Below are positions 1 to 5,903 of a stretch of DNA of 7,542 nt, piece after piece. Positions within the stretch are counted from its first letter, which is position 1. Each line of letters opens with the position of its first letter. Origin of the DNA: Bryobacterales bacterium (lineage in GTDB: Bacteria > Acidobacteriota > Terriglobia > Bryobacterales > Bryobacteraceae); NCBI GenBank assembly GCA_025462985.1, contig JAOAPP010000065.1:1-7542 (forward strand). Reading direction: 5' to 3'. Below the pieces are notes generated by a model. The model saw only the letters and a program-made list of their open reading frames with translations. It searched no databases and was not told the DNA's origin. The translations under genes were made by a program, and so were the position numbers.

Positions 1-510
1 GTGTTGGGACATGAGCCGGCGGAGCAGAGCTCCGTCGTTGTCGTTACCGAACACTTTTTTGTCGAACACGGTCCGGGCGTCTTCACTCTGGATATCACCC
101 GCAGGATCAGAAGCGGCCGCACTGCCCTTATCCATTGCTTCACTTCGAAGGAGGCGCTCATGGTTGCCGAGATCGGTAAGCAATTCTTGGACCAGGCAAC
201 AGAGAGATCAACCTTTGTCCACGAGTTGCGAGAAACGTTGGCAGTGTTGGATCGTGCCAGCACCAGGTGGGAGAAGAGCGAGTCGCTCATTGGTGAGGCA
301 TTCCGCCGCGCCAGTGGATGGCTGCAATGTGCGGAAAAGGAAGATCGCACGCTTAAACGTTGTCTGGAGACGTTTACCTCGACAACTCCCGAAGACCTGC
401 ATCGTTGGGCATCCACCGTGCGACTCTGCGGCGCGCCGACTTCGTCCGCCGAAGGTGAGCGCGACGTCGAACGTTTCGTCGACCCATTATGGAATGGAGG
501 TAAGCCGTGA
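1..510 (+). CDS. TetR-family-like transcriptional regulator, possibly 5'-truncated by the window edge
   Basis: Seen: an open frame from a GTG at base 1 (169 codons) to TGA at 508-510; the true start may lie before the window. Residues about 17-60 resemble a TetR-type DNA-binding region: a helix ending FFVEHG, then TLDITRRI, then GRTALIHCFTSKEALMVAEI, which parallels the usual 'tlYryFpsKeaLl' recognition-helix block. The usual Tyr before the Phe is replaced (IHCF) and the first helix-turn-helix helix is about one residue short, so the domain is somewhat divergent. The rest is a helical, poorly conserved region, as expected of a TetR ligand/dimer domain. TetR proteins are usually about 190-210 aa, so little is missing. 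The stop overlaps the start of the next gene (GTGA, 507-510), suggesting translational coupling with the DoxX-like gene it may control. Family assignment is by eye; ligand unknown. Confidence 0.55.
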   Translation: MLGHEPAEQSSVVVVTEHFFVEHGPGVFTLDITRRIRSGRTALIHCFTSKEALMVAEIGKQFLDQATERSTFVHELRETLAVLDRASTRWEKSESLIGEAFRRASGWLQCAEKEDRTLKRCLETFTSTTPEDLHRWASTVRLCGAPTSSAEGERDVERFVDPLWNGGKP

Positions 511-573
511 AACGCAAGATCTCGTATTGGACCGCCATCGGACTGTTCTCGATGGCGATGACGGGGTCTGCGC
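507..573 (+). pseudogene. N-terminal fragment of a DoxX-like membrane protein, cut by an insertion sequence
   Basis: A GTG at 507-509 is preceded by a good ribosome binding site, GGAGG at 496-500, with a 6-nt gap. It opens a frame whose first residues (VKRKISYWTAIGLFSMAMTGS) look like the amphipathic start and first membrane helix of small DoxX-like proteins, which are typically about 120-140 aa with four membrane helices. Only about 22 native codons remain. From 574 the sequence is the terminal repeat of the IS4-family element, and the frame runs inside it to a TAA at 603-605, giving a 32-codon remnant. No continuation is seen on the far side of the element. The overlap with the upstream regulator suggests a former two-gene operon. 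Function of the intact protein is unknown; the DoxX-like call rests on a short stretch. Confidence 0.5.
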
Positions 574-592
574 CTTTCAATTACCCACAAGT
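574..592 (+). repeat. Left terminal inverted repeat of the IS4-family element
   Basis: Sequence CTTTCAATTACCCACAAGT. Its first 17 bases are a perfect inverted copy of 2102-2118. The transposase stop codon (577-579, read as TGA on the minus strand) lies inside this repeat, so the last six or so residues of the protein are encoded by the transposition end itself. Confidence 0.92.
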
Positions 593-2046
593 TGCGCACC
601 CATAACGAATCCCAATTCGATATCGGTGAGGCGGGACAGGCCGCGCCACATTACGGCATTACCAGGCGGAGGATCTTTCGCTCGTGCGAGATAGCCTCCC
701 AGCCGGGCAATTTTCGTGAGATATGAGCTGAGAGTAGCTGAGCGACTTTTGCCGGATGTACGGCCCTGGATAAGCAGATCCAACAGACGCATCTCGATGC
801 TTGTCAGCGCCACGATGGGTGGGGCAGCCGGCGCAACCCGGTTCATCATGGTCATCCAAAAGATGCGCCAGCTAAGGATGCAGAACACGGCAATTAGATT
901 CACGATCCGCTCAGCGGCGCGGAGCTTCGAGGCCTCCGCTTTGCAGCCGGACTTCAGGATCTTGTGAAAGGTCTCGATCTTCCAGCGCATCGCGTACCAG
1001 GAGAGCTTTTCCAATGCGTCTTTGCGGGAACGAACAGGAAGGTTTGTGATCAGCTTCCAATCGATCTTCTCGCGCCCTCGCGGCTTTGTCCGCTCCCGCG
1101 CGTGAATCACAGTCAGCATCAGAGATGGATACTTCTTCTGCTTTCCGATCGGCGGCAGAATCTGAAGTCGCTTGTATCGGACTTCTACGCTTGCCTCCGA
1201 CAGCGTTCCCTTGCTATCGCGGACCTCGACTTGGTACGTGGCCTTGACTTTGGCATCTTTCATCGCCGCCGAAATCGTGTGCTGGCCCTCCCCGGCAAGC
1301 CGGTCCACGCAGGTGCGCAGCACGAAGTTCGTCCCGCTTTGCTCAGCCGCGCAGAACAGTTCGTAGATGTCGCTTTCCCGGTCCCCAATGTGCACGCAGC
1401 GCCCCGCACTGCCGAGAAGCTCCGTAGAATGCTTCAAGTTCTCTAGCCAGCGAATGCTTTCCTTTACCTCAATGGGCACCCGTGTGGGATTCACCGATCG
1501 CTTGAGTGCGTTGGTACCCTTGAACTTGCTCCGGCTCCAAAACTTGATTGCGGTCAGCCCGAGGGGTAATCCTTCGGTTGTCACCGCGAGGCTTGAGTGC
1601 ATCAGAATGCCGCGCACAGTGTACTGTTTGCGCCCCCAACTTTTGAAACCCTTGTGCAGGCCGCCGAGTGTTTGAGCCGACTCGCGATAATAGGTGAACT
1701 CCGTTGTGTCATGCAGGACCAAGATGGGACCACCCGTCGCAGTCACGCGTTCACGGGTGGCTTGGAAATGCCCTGCGAGGATCGGCACCTCGTTAACTCT
1801 CCGGTTCGAAAGAAAGCGATAAGCCGCTTTGGTGTTGGTCCAATCCTGGCAGGCCACAGGAATCGATTGTCCAAGCCGGCCCTCTAGCTGCCGCACGAGC
1901 TTCTGAAATCTCCGGCCCAGCCTGGCATCCTGAAACTGGCAGCCGCTCAGATCTCCAGCAAGAGATCCTGCACACCGATCGCCGGAGGAACAGGCTTCGG
2001 CCGCCTGAGCAGCTTGAAACAATTCAACCCACTGTTGTTTTGACAT
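577..2046 (-). CDS. IS4-family (IS50/Tn5-like) DDE transposase
   Basis: A 489-aa protein, close to the 476 aa of Tn5 transposase. It cuts at the element's terminal repeats and joins them to target DNA, using an RNase H-fold active site that binds two metal ions. Motifs seen: an N-terminal DNA-binding part with LGRRF (43-47) and AAYRFLSN (74-81); first catalytic Asp D113 in LHDTTEFTY; second Asp D222 in GDRESDIYE, the counterpart of Tn5 CDREADIH; and the IS4 signature Y351-x2-R354-x3-E358-x6-K365, exact, with E358 as the third acid. IARLGGYL (446-453) matches the Tn5 IARLGGF segment near the C terminus. The ATG at 2046 is the first available start, since an in-frame stop lies only four codons upstream. 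No clear ribosome binding site precedes it, so expression is probably weak. The frame has no interruptions, so it may be active. Confidence 0.96.
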   Translation of the reverse strand: MSKQQWVELFQAAQAAEACSSGDRCAGSLAGDLSGCQFQDARLGRRFQKLVRQLEGRLGQSIPVACQDWTNTKAAYRFLSNRRVNEVPILAGHFQATRERVTATGGPILVLHDTTEFTYYRESAQTLGGLHKGFKSWGRKQYTVRGILMHSSLAVTTEGLPLGLTAIKFWSRSKFKGTNALKRSVNPTRVPIEVKESIRWLENLKHSTELLGSAGRCVHIGDRESDIYELFCAAEQSGTNFVLRTCVDRLAGEGQHTISAAMKDAKVKATYQVEVRDSKGTLSEASVEVRYKRLQILPPIGKQKKYPSLMLTVIHARERTKPRGREKIDWKLITNLPVRSRKDALEKLSWYAMRWKIETFHKILKSGCKAEASKLRAAERIVNLIAVFCILSWRIFWMTMMNRVAPAAPPIVALTSIEMRLLDLLIQGRTSGKSRSATLSSYLTKIARLGGYLARAKDPPPGNAVMWRGLSRLTDIELGFVMGAQLVGN

Positions 2047-2099
2047 CTTGGCGGCATTTTACCCGCTTTATCCTGCATCCGATCCGAAAATCGCACTGG

Positions 2100-2118
2100 A
2101 GTTGTGGGTAATTGAAAG
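2100..2118 (-). repeat. Right terminal inverted repeat of the IS4-family element
   Basis: Read on the minus strand this is CTTTCAATTACCCACAACT, identical to the left end at 18 of 19 positions. The flanking base after it (2119) is the last retained base of the HAD gene. Confidence 0.92.
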
Positions 2119-2640
2119 CTCGAGCGCACGGTTACCGACCATTAGCATCTCGCGAGTTTCCACATCGAGGCCTCGCGGCGACGGCACGATACGTTTCGGC
2201 TGCTGGTTTATATCGCCGCACCGCCTCCACCGAAACGGCACGCTCGATATACTGCCCGACACCGAACTTCGAAGCTGGTTGCCAGGGCTGGCGGAACTCG
2301 AATTTGACAGCGCCGCCAGGCGGAAACCAGCCTTTCTGAGTCGCCGCAAGGACTTCTGAACCTCGGGGAACGGTGGCAGATTCTCCATCCCGGTCTTGAC
2401 CTTCTCGGTCGCGGGGCCGGTGATCGCGATGCCTCGGGCCGCGGCAGCCATTTTCAGGACAGCGAGTGCGATCTCACCGAGCTCGCGGTAATCGCCCGCG
2501 AGGCTTGTCGCCATGGAGTACTGCACCACTTCCTTGAACCACTCCTCCACCGAATACTGCCGTCCAAAGAAGCTGCGAATGACGGGAGCGAGTGCGCGGG
2601 TGTCAAGCAGCGTGCCGTTCACGTCGAACACGATGACCAT
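2119..2640 (-). pseudogene. Haloacid dehalogenase type II-like hydrolase, frameshifted and 3'-truncated
   Basis: The ATG at 2640 has AAGGAG (2650-2655 on the minus strand) 9 nt upstream. HAD motif I is FDVNGTLLD (nucleophile D6), the form found in type II haloacid dehalogenase-like proteins. Motif II is LSNSS (S112). Near 2265-2275 the homologous reading moves to another frame, which encodes VGQYIERAVSVEAVRRYKPA and contains the motif III lysine (codon 2209-2207). Near 2170 it returns to the first frame for VETREMLMV. The pattern fits loss of one base followed by gain of one. About 35 residues between are scrambled if read straight through, removing motif III. The IS4-family element then replaces everything after codon 2121-2119, so the final acidic motif and C terminus (about 40-60 residues) are gone. 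The enzyme is almost certainly inactive. Intact relatives hydrolyse small halogenated or phosphorylated substrates; the exact substrate cannot be told. Confidence 0.8.
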
Positions 2641-2666
2641 GACTCTGGGCTCCTTCTGGTTCCTCC

Positions 2667-2737
2667 AGTTCCGGGGTCAGATGCCGCCTCCGCCTGTCAA
2701 ATTTCGGGGCAAAGATTAAGTTCCGGAACAGATACCC
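2667..2737. repeat. Imperfect short direct repeat in the nrdJ upstream region
   Basis: AGTTCCGGGGTCAGATGCC (2667-2685) recurs as AGTTCCGGAACAGATACCC (2719-2737), matching at most positions with one gap. The second copy contains the perfect palindrome GTTCCGGAAC (2720-2729). The pair sits between the divergent HAD and nrdJ starts. It resembles the short GC-rich dispersed repeats common between genes, but no gene or known site is recognised. Confidence 0.5.
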
Positions 2738-2777
2738 CTATCGGCAAGATAAGAGCTAAAATAGGACCAACGGGCAA

Positions 2778-2804
2778 TTGTGAAACCACCCTACTTCTTA
2801 TAGA
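2778..2804 (+). promoter_or_regulatory. Candidate nrdJ promoter
   Basis: TTGTGA (2778-2783) and TATAGA (2799-2804) resemble -35 and -10 hexamers, 15 bp apart, which is short. TAGATA (2801-2806) gives a 17-bp gap but a poorer -10. Transcription would begin around 2810-2813. The AT-rich stretch 2797-2812 is the most promoter-like part of this intergenic region. Confidence 0.3.
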
Positions 2805-2806
2805 TA
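2791..2806 (+). promoter_or_regulatory. Weak second NrdR-box-like site, 31 bp upstream of the first
   Basis: CTACTTCTTATAGATA matches the 16-bp NrdR consensus at only 8 positions, mainly ACT and TATAG. It starts exactly 31 bp before the better site, the roughly three-turn spacing known for paired NrdR boxes, and overlaps the candidate -10. Alone it would not be called; the spacing is the reason to list it. Confidence 0.28.
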
Positions 2807-2821
2807 TTTTTCTTGACTGGA

Positions 2822-2837
2822 CCACTACATATGGTGC
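2822..2837 (+). promoter_or_regulatory. Candidate NrdR box upstream of or overlapping the nrdJ start
   Basis: CCACTACATATGGTGC agrees at 12 of 16 positions with the NrdR box consensus acaCwAtATaTwGtgt and keeps the core C, A, AT, T and G positions. It is imperfectly palindromic (CAC...GTG arms). NrdR is the ATP/dATP-sensing repressor of ribonucleotide reductase genes, so the position just before nrdJ is apt. The site covers the ATG at 2831, which raises the chance that translation really begins at 2900. Confidence 0.5.
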
Positions 2838-5725
2838 ATTCTGTTCAAGGCGACACAAACAACGTTTCCGGCCAGCCCACCTCCCCCAAGAAAGGCCCCA
2901 TGGGACAGCTCAGCGTTAATTTATCTACCAAAGTCAAGGAACTACACCGCAGCCTCAAAAAAGAAGAGCGTACCGGCGTCTCTTTCCCGCGTCATTTCAC
3001 CGGCAAACTGGAGTCGGGTGTCACCCCGTACGATCTCATCACCTGGGAGTCGCGAACCGCAACGATCGGGAACGACAAAGGGTCGCTAATATTCGAGCAG
3101 CGCGACGTGGAAGTCCCTGCTGACTGGTCGCAGACGGCGACTAACATTGTAGCTAGCAAATATTTTCATGGCCGCCTGGGGTCGCCCGAGCGCGAATCGA
3201 GCGTCGGTCAGCTTGTCCATCGCGTTGTCGATACGATCGCCGATTGGGGTCTGGAAGGCAACTACTTCAAAACGGAGCAGGACGGCGAAAACTTCCGTAA
3301 TGAACTGGCGCATCTGATGCTGACTCAGAAGGCCTGCTTCAACTCGCCTGTCTGGTTCAATGTGGGTGTCCGCGAGGCGCGCGGGTACGGCTTCTACTTC
3401 GACGAAGAGGAGCAGGTGGTCCGGAAGTTGGTGCCAGGCGAGAACCATCCTCAATGTTCCGCTTGTTTTATCAATTCAGTGGGGGACACGCTCGAGTCGA
3501 TCCTCGATCTGGCGAAGACCGAAGGCATGCTCTTCAAGTGGGGCTCGGGCACGGGAACGAACCTGTCCAGCATCCGCGAGGAAGACGCTCATCTATGGGG
3601 TGGCGGCCGGGCTTCCGGTCCGCTCTCCTTTATGAAGGGCTTCGACGCGTTCGCCGGTGTGATCAAGTCAGGTGGAAAGACCCGCCGCGCTGCCAAGATG
3701 GTGATTCTCAATTCGGACCACCCGGACATTGAGAAGTTTATTTGGTGCAAAGCCAAAGAGGAGAAGAAAGCCCACACACTCATCGATGCCGGCTATGATT
3801 CTTCGCTGGACGGAGAAGCATACGGCTCGATCTTCTTCCAGAACGCCAACAATTCTGTGCGGGCCAGCGACGAATTCATGCAGGCCGTGGTGGATGACGC
3901 GGACTGGTGGACCCGCAGTGTCACAAATAATCAACCTGTCAAGCGCTACAAGGCACGGGAGTTGATGCTGGAGATCGCCGAGGCCACGCATCAGTGCGGT
4001 GACCCGGGCATGCAGTTCGATACGACCATTAACCGCTGGCATACGTCGAAGGCAACGGCACGCATCAATGCTTCGAACCCGTGTTCGGAGTACATGTTCC
4101 TGGACGATTCGGCCTGCAACCTGGCTTCGCTGAACCTTATGAAGTTTGTCGGCGCCGACGGCACTTTTGACATCGAAGCCTTCCGTCATGCAGTGGACAC
4201 AGTGATACTGGCGCAGGAGATCATTGTCGATAACGCCAGCTATCCGACTGAGAGGATCGCGAAGAACTCACACGACTTCCGTCCGCTGGGCTTAGGCTAT
4301 GCAAATCTCGGCGCGATGCTGATGTCGCTTGGCTTGCCTTACGACAGCGATGAAGGGCTTGAGTTCGCAGCCGCCATTACGGCGATCATGTGCGGGCAGT
4401 CCTACCTGACGAGCGCCCGCATTGCGGAAGCGGTCGGGACCTGCGCCGGCTACCCGGAGAACGAGGATTCATTCCTGGACGTGATCCGGATGCACTGGAA
4501 CGCAGCGAACCGGATCGACAGCAAGCGTGTCCCTCCGGCAATGTTCAAAGCGGCGGAAGAGTGCTGGCGACATGCCTATGAGCTTGGCCAGCGCACCGGA
4601 TACCGAAATGCGCAGACCACCGTTCTGGCTCCTACGGGCACCATCGGTTTCATGATGGACTGCGACACCACCGGCGTTGAGCCCGATCTGGCTCTTGTGA
4701 AATACAAGAAGCTGGTCGGCGGCGGCGTGATCAAGATCGTCAACAATACAGTTCCGCAGGCGTTGATCAAGCTGGGCTACACGCCCGAGCAGACCGAGTC
4801 GATCGTGGCGCACATCGATGCAACCGGTACGATTGAGGGCGCTCCGCAATTGAAGCCTGAGCACCTGGCGGTCTTCGATTGCAGTTTCCGGCCACAGAAC
4901 GGCGTACGGTTCATTCATCATATGGGGCACGTCCGAATGATGGCCGCAGTGCAGCCGTTCATCTCGGGTGCTATTTCGAAGACCATCAACTTGCCGGAAG
5001 AGTCTAGCGTCGAGGACGTGATGGAAGCGTACGTCGAAAGCTGGAAGCTCGGCCTCAAGGCGGTCGCTATTTATCGCGATAGCTCCAAGCGGGTTCAGCC
5101 GCTGAGTTCCGGAACAGGCAAGAATGAAAAGAAGACCGTCTCTGCTGCTCCCGCGGTGGAGGTGCAAACCGTAGAGAAAGTTGTGTATCGTCCCGTTCGG
5201 CGAAAGCTGCCGGAAGAACGCAACTCCGTGACCCATAAGTTTTCCATTGGGGGGCACGAAGGTTACATCACAGTCGGTCTTTATGAAGACGGAACACCCG
5301 GTGAAGTGTTCATCTCCATGGCGAAGGAGGGCTCCACGATTTCGGGTCTCATGGACACGCTGGCGACCTCTATTAGTTATGGATTGCAGTATGGTGTCCC
5401 GCTGAAGTTCTTTGTCGATAAATTCAGCCATGTTCGGTTTGAACCGAGCGGCTGGACCGGCAACGCTCAGGTACCCTACGCGAAATCGATCATCGATTAT
5501 CTCTTCCGGTGGCTTGGCCTGCGCTTCCTCGGAATCGCGGAATCTACTGAGGCCGGCGATACGCTCAAGCTGCGGCCGACGGTCCCGGAGCCGCAACAAG
5601 CGCTTCCATTTGAAGCCAACGTCGTGAGTGACGCTCCGCTGTGCTCAGAATGTGGCAGCATCATGACCCGCAACGGCTCTTGCTACAAGTGCGAGAACTG
5701 CGGAGGTACGTCCGGTTGCAGTTGA
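2831..5725 (+). CDS. nrdJ: Adenosylcobalamin-dependent (class II) ribonucleotide reductase
   Basis: A 964-aa enzyme that reduces ribonucleotides to deoxyribonucleotides for DNA synthesis, using a thiyl radical made with adenosylcobalamin, so no NrdB-type subunit or oxygen is needed. Numbering from the ATG at 2831: RHFT (54-57) leads into the N-terminal domain, with no ATP cone. The ten-stranded barrel holds radical Cys C418 with N416 and E420 (NPCSE). The redox pair is probably C212 (ACFINSVGDTLESI) and C429 (SACNLASLNL). PTGTIGF (601-607) is the phosphate-binding loop. A TSCPD-type domain spans about 800-865 (THKF...GEVFISM...GLMDTLA). A Cys-rich tail (C938, C941, C951, C954, C957, C963) ends GGTSGCS and probably relays electrons from thioredoxin to the active site. 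Start uncertain: ATG 2831 is the outermost ATG; TTG 2813 adds six residues; ATG 2900 follows AAGAAAGG and leaves the operator-like site untranslated. Length and motifs indicate a complete gene. Confidence 0.97.
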   Translation: MVHSVQGDTNNVSGQPTSPKKGPMGQLSVNLSTKVKELHRSLKKEERTGVSFPRHFTGKLESGVTPYDLITWESRTATIGNDKGSLIFEQRDVEVPADWSQTATNIVASKYFHGRLGSPERESSVGQLVHRVVDTIADWGLEGNYFKTEQDGENFRNELAHLMLTQKACFNSPVWFNVGVREARGYGFYFDEEEQVVRKLVPGENHPQCSACFINSVGDTLESILDLAKTEGMLFKWGSGTGTNLSSIREEDAHLWGGGRASGPLSFMKGFDAFAGVIKSGGKTRRAAKMVILNSDHPDIEKFIWCKAKEEKKAHTLIDAGYDSSLDGEAYGSIFFQNANNSVRASDEFMQAVVDDADWWTRSVTNNQPVKRYKARELMLEIAEATHQCGDPGMQFDTTINRWHTSKATARINASNPCSEYMFLDDSACNLASLNLMKFVGADGTFDIEAFRHAVDTVILAQEIIVDNASYPTERIAKNSHDFRPLGLGYANLGAMLMSLGLPYDSDEGLEFAAAITAIMCGQSYLTSARIAEAVGTCAGYPENEDSFLDVIRMHWNAANRIDSKRVPPAMFKAAEECWRHAYELGQRTGYRNAQTTVLAPTGTIGFMMDCDTTGVEPDLALVKYKKLVGGGVIKIVNNTVPQALIKLGYTPEQTESIVAHIDATGTIEGAPQLKPEHLAVFDCSFRPQNGVRFIHHMGHVRMMAAVQPFISGAISKTINLPEESSVEDVMEAYVESWKLGLKAVAIYRDSSKRVQPLSSGTGKNEKKTVSAAPAVEVQTVEKVVYRPVRRKLPEERNSVTHKFSIGGHEGYITVGLYEDGTPGEVFISMAKEGSTISGLMDTLATSISYGLQYGVPLKFFVDKFSHVRFEPSGWTGNAQVPYAKSIIDYLFRWLGLRFLGIAESTEAGDTLKLRPTVPEPQQALPFEANVVSDAPLCSECGSIMTRNGSCYKCENCGGTSGCS

Positions 5726-5760
5726 GTGTTCCGTGTTGACCCGCTCTCGCCTAGTTGCAC

Positions 5761-5785
5761 GAATACGGATTCGCAGAACGTATTC
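5761..5785 (+). other. Hairpin downstream of nrdJ
   Basis: GAATACG (5761-5767) and CGTATTC (5779-5785) form a perfect 7-bp stem with an 11-nt loop, 35 bp after the nrdJ stop. No T-run follows on either strand, so it is not a standard intrinsic terminator, though it could help stabilise or end the nrdJ transcript. A weaker stem, AGCGT/ACGCT (5806-5821 area), lies further on. Nothing else recognisable is seen between 5726 and 5885. Confidence 0.4.
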
Positions 5786-5885
5786 TGACAGGTGAGAAGC
5801 GGAAGCGTTTCGACACGCTCTCGGATTGATGTTGTAAACAGTAGCAAACTATCTCGTAACATGGCCCCAGCCGGAGCAGAGGATA

Positions 5886-5896
5886 GACATCTGAGG
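5886..5896 (+). repeat. 11-bp direct repeat, copy near the 3' end of the IS110 transposase gene
   Basis: GACATCTGAGG begins 18 bp beyond the transposase stop and is repeated exactly at 7295-7305. It may mark an element-target junction or a target sequence shared by both sides. Confidence 0.55.
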
Positions 5897-5903
5897 TGGC
5901 CCG

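Larger units (their letters stand above)
574..2118 (-). mobile_element. IS4-family insertion sequence, IS50/Tn5-like group, complete (about 1545 bp)
   Basis: Seen: 19-bp terminal inverted repeats (574-592 and 2100-2118) differing at one position enclose a single intact DDE transposase gene on the minus strand. The left repeat matches the Tn5/IS50 outside end at 13 of 19 positions by eye, including the CACAAGT block. This and the protein signature place it near the IS50 group. IS50-type elements normally make 9-bp target duplications. Here the 9 bases left (565-573) and right (2119-2127) share only the final GCGC, so no duplication is present. The left flank is the DoxX-like gene and the right flank the HAD gene, which argues for a deletion or recombination next to the element after insertion. 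Confidence 0.92.

Noticed and set aside
11..694. Plus-strand 227-codon frame overlapping the TetR-like gene and running into the IS
   Set aside because: It is Arg/Ser-rich shadow sequence and crosses the IS junction; frame 1 carries the TetR-like motifs instead.
964..1446. Plus-strand open frame of 160 codons inside the IS4 element
   Set aside because: It lies antisense to the transposase core, which has all catalytic motifs in the minus frame.
2641..2830. Cobalamin riboswitch before nrdJ
   Set aside because: It would make sense for a B12-dependent enzyme, but no B12-box-like GCCACTG or long multi-stem leader is visible, and the leader after the likely promoter is short.
4469..5599. Long minus-strand open frame (376 codons) inside nrdJ
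   Set aside because: It is antisense to conserved nrdJ coding sequence, has a shadow-type composition rich in R, H, D and L, and shows no recognisable domain.
5726..5885. Intrinsic terminator or IS1111-type bridge RNA downstream of the IS110 transposase
   Set aside because: Only small stems (7 and 5-6 bp) without T-runs or a stem/internal-loop architecture are seen, so it is listed simply as a hairpin.
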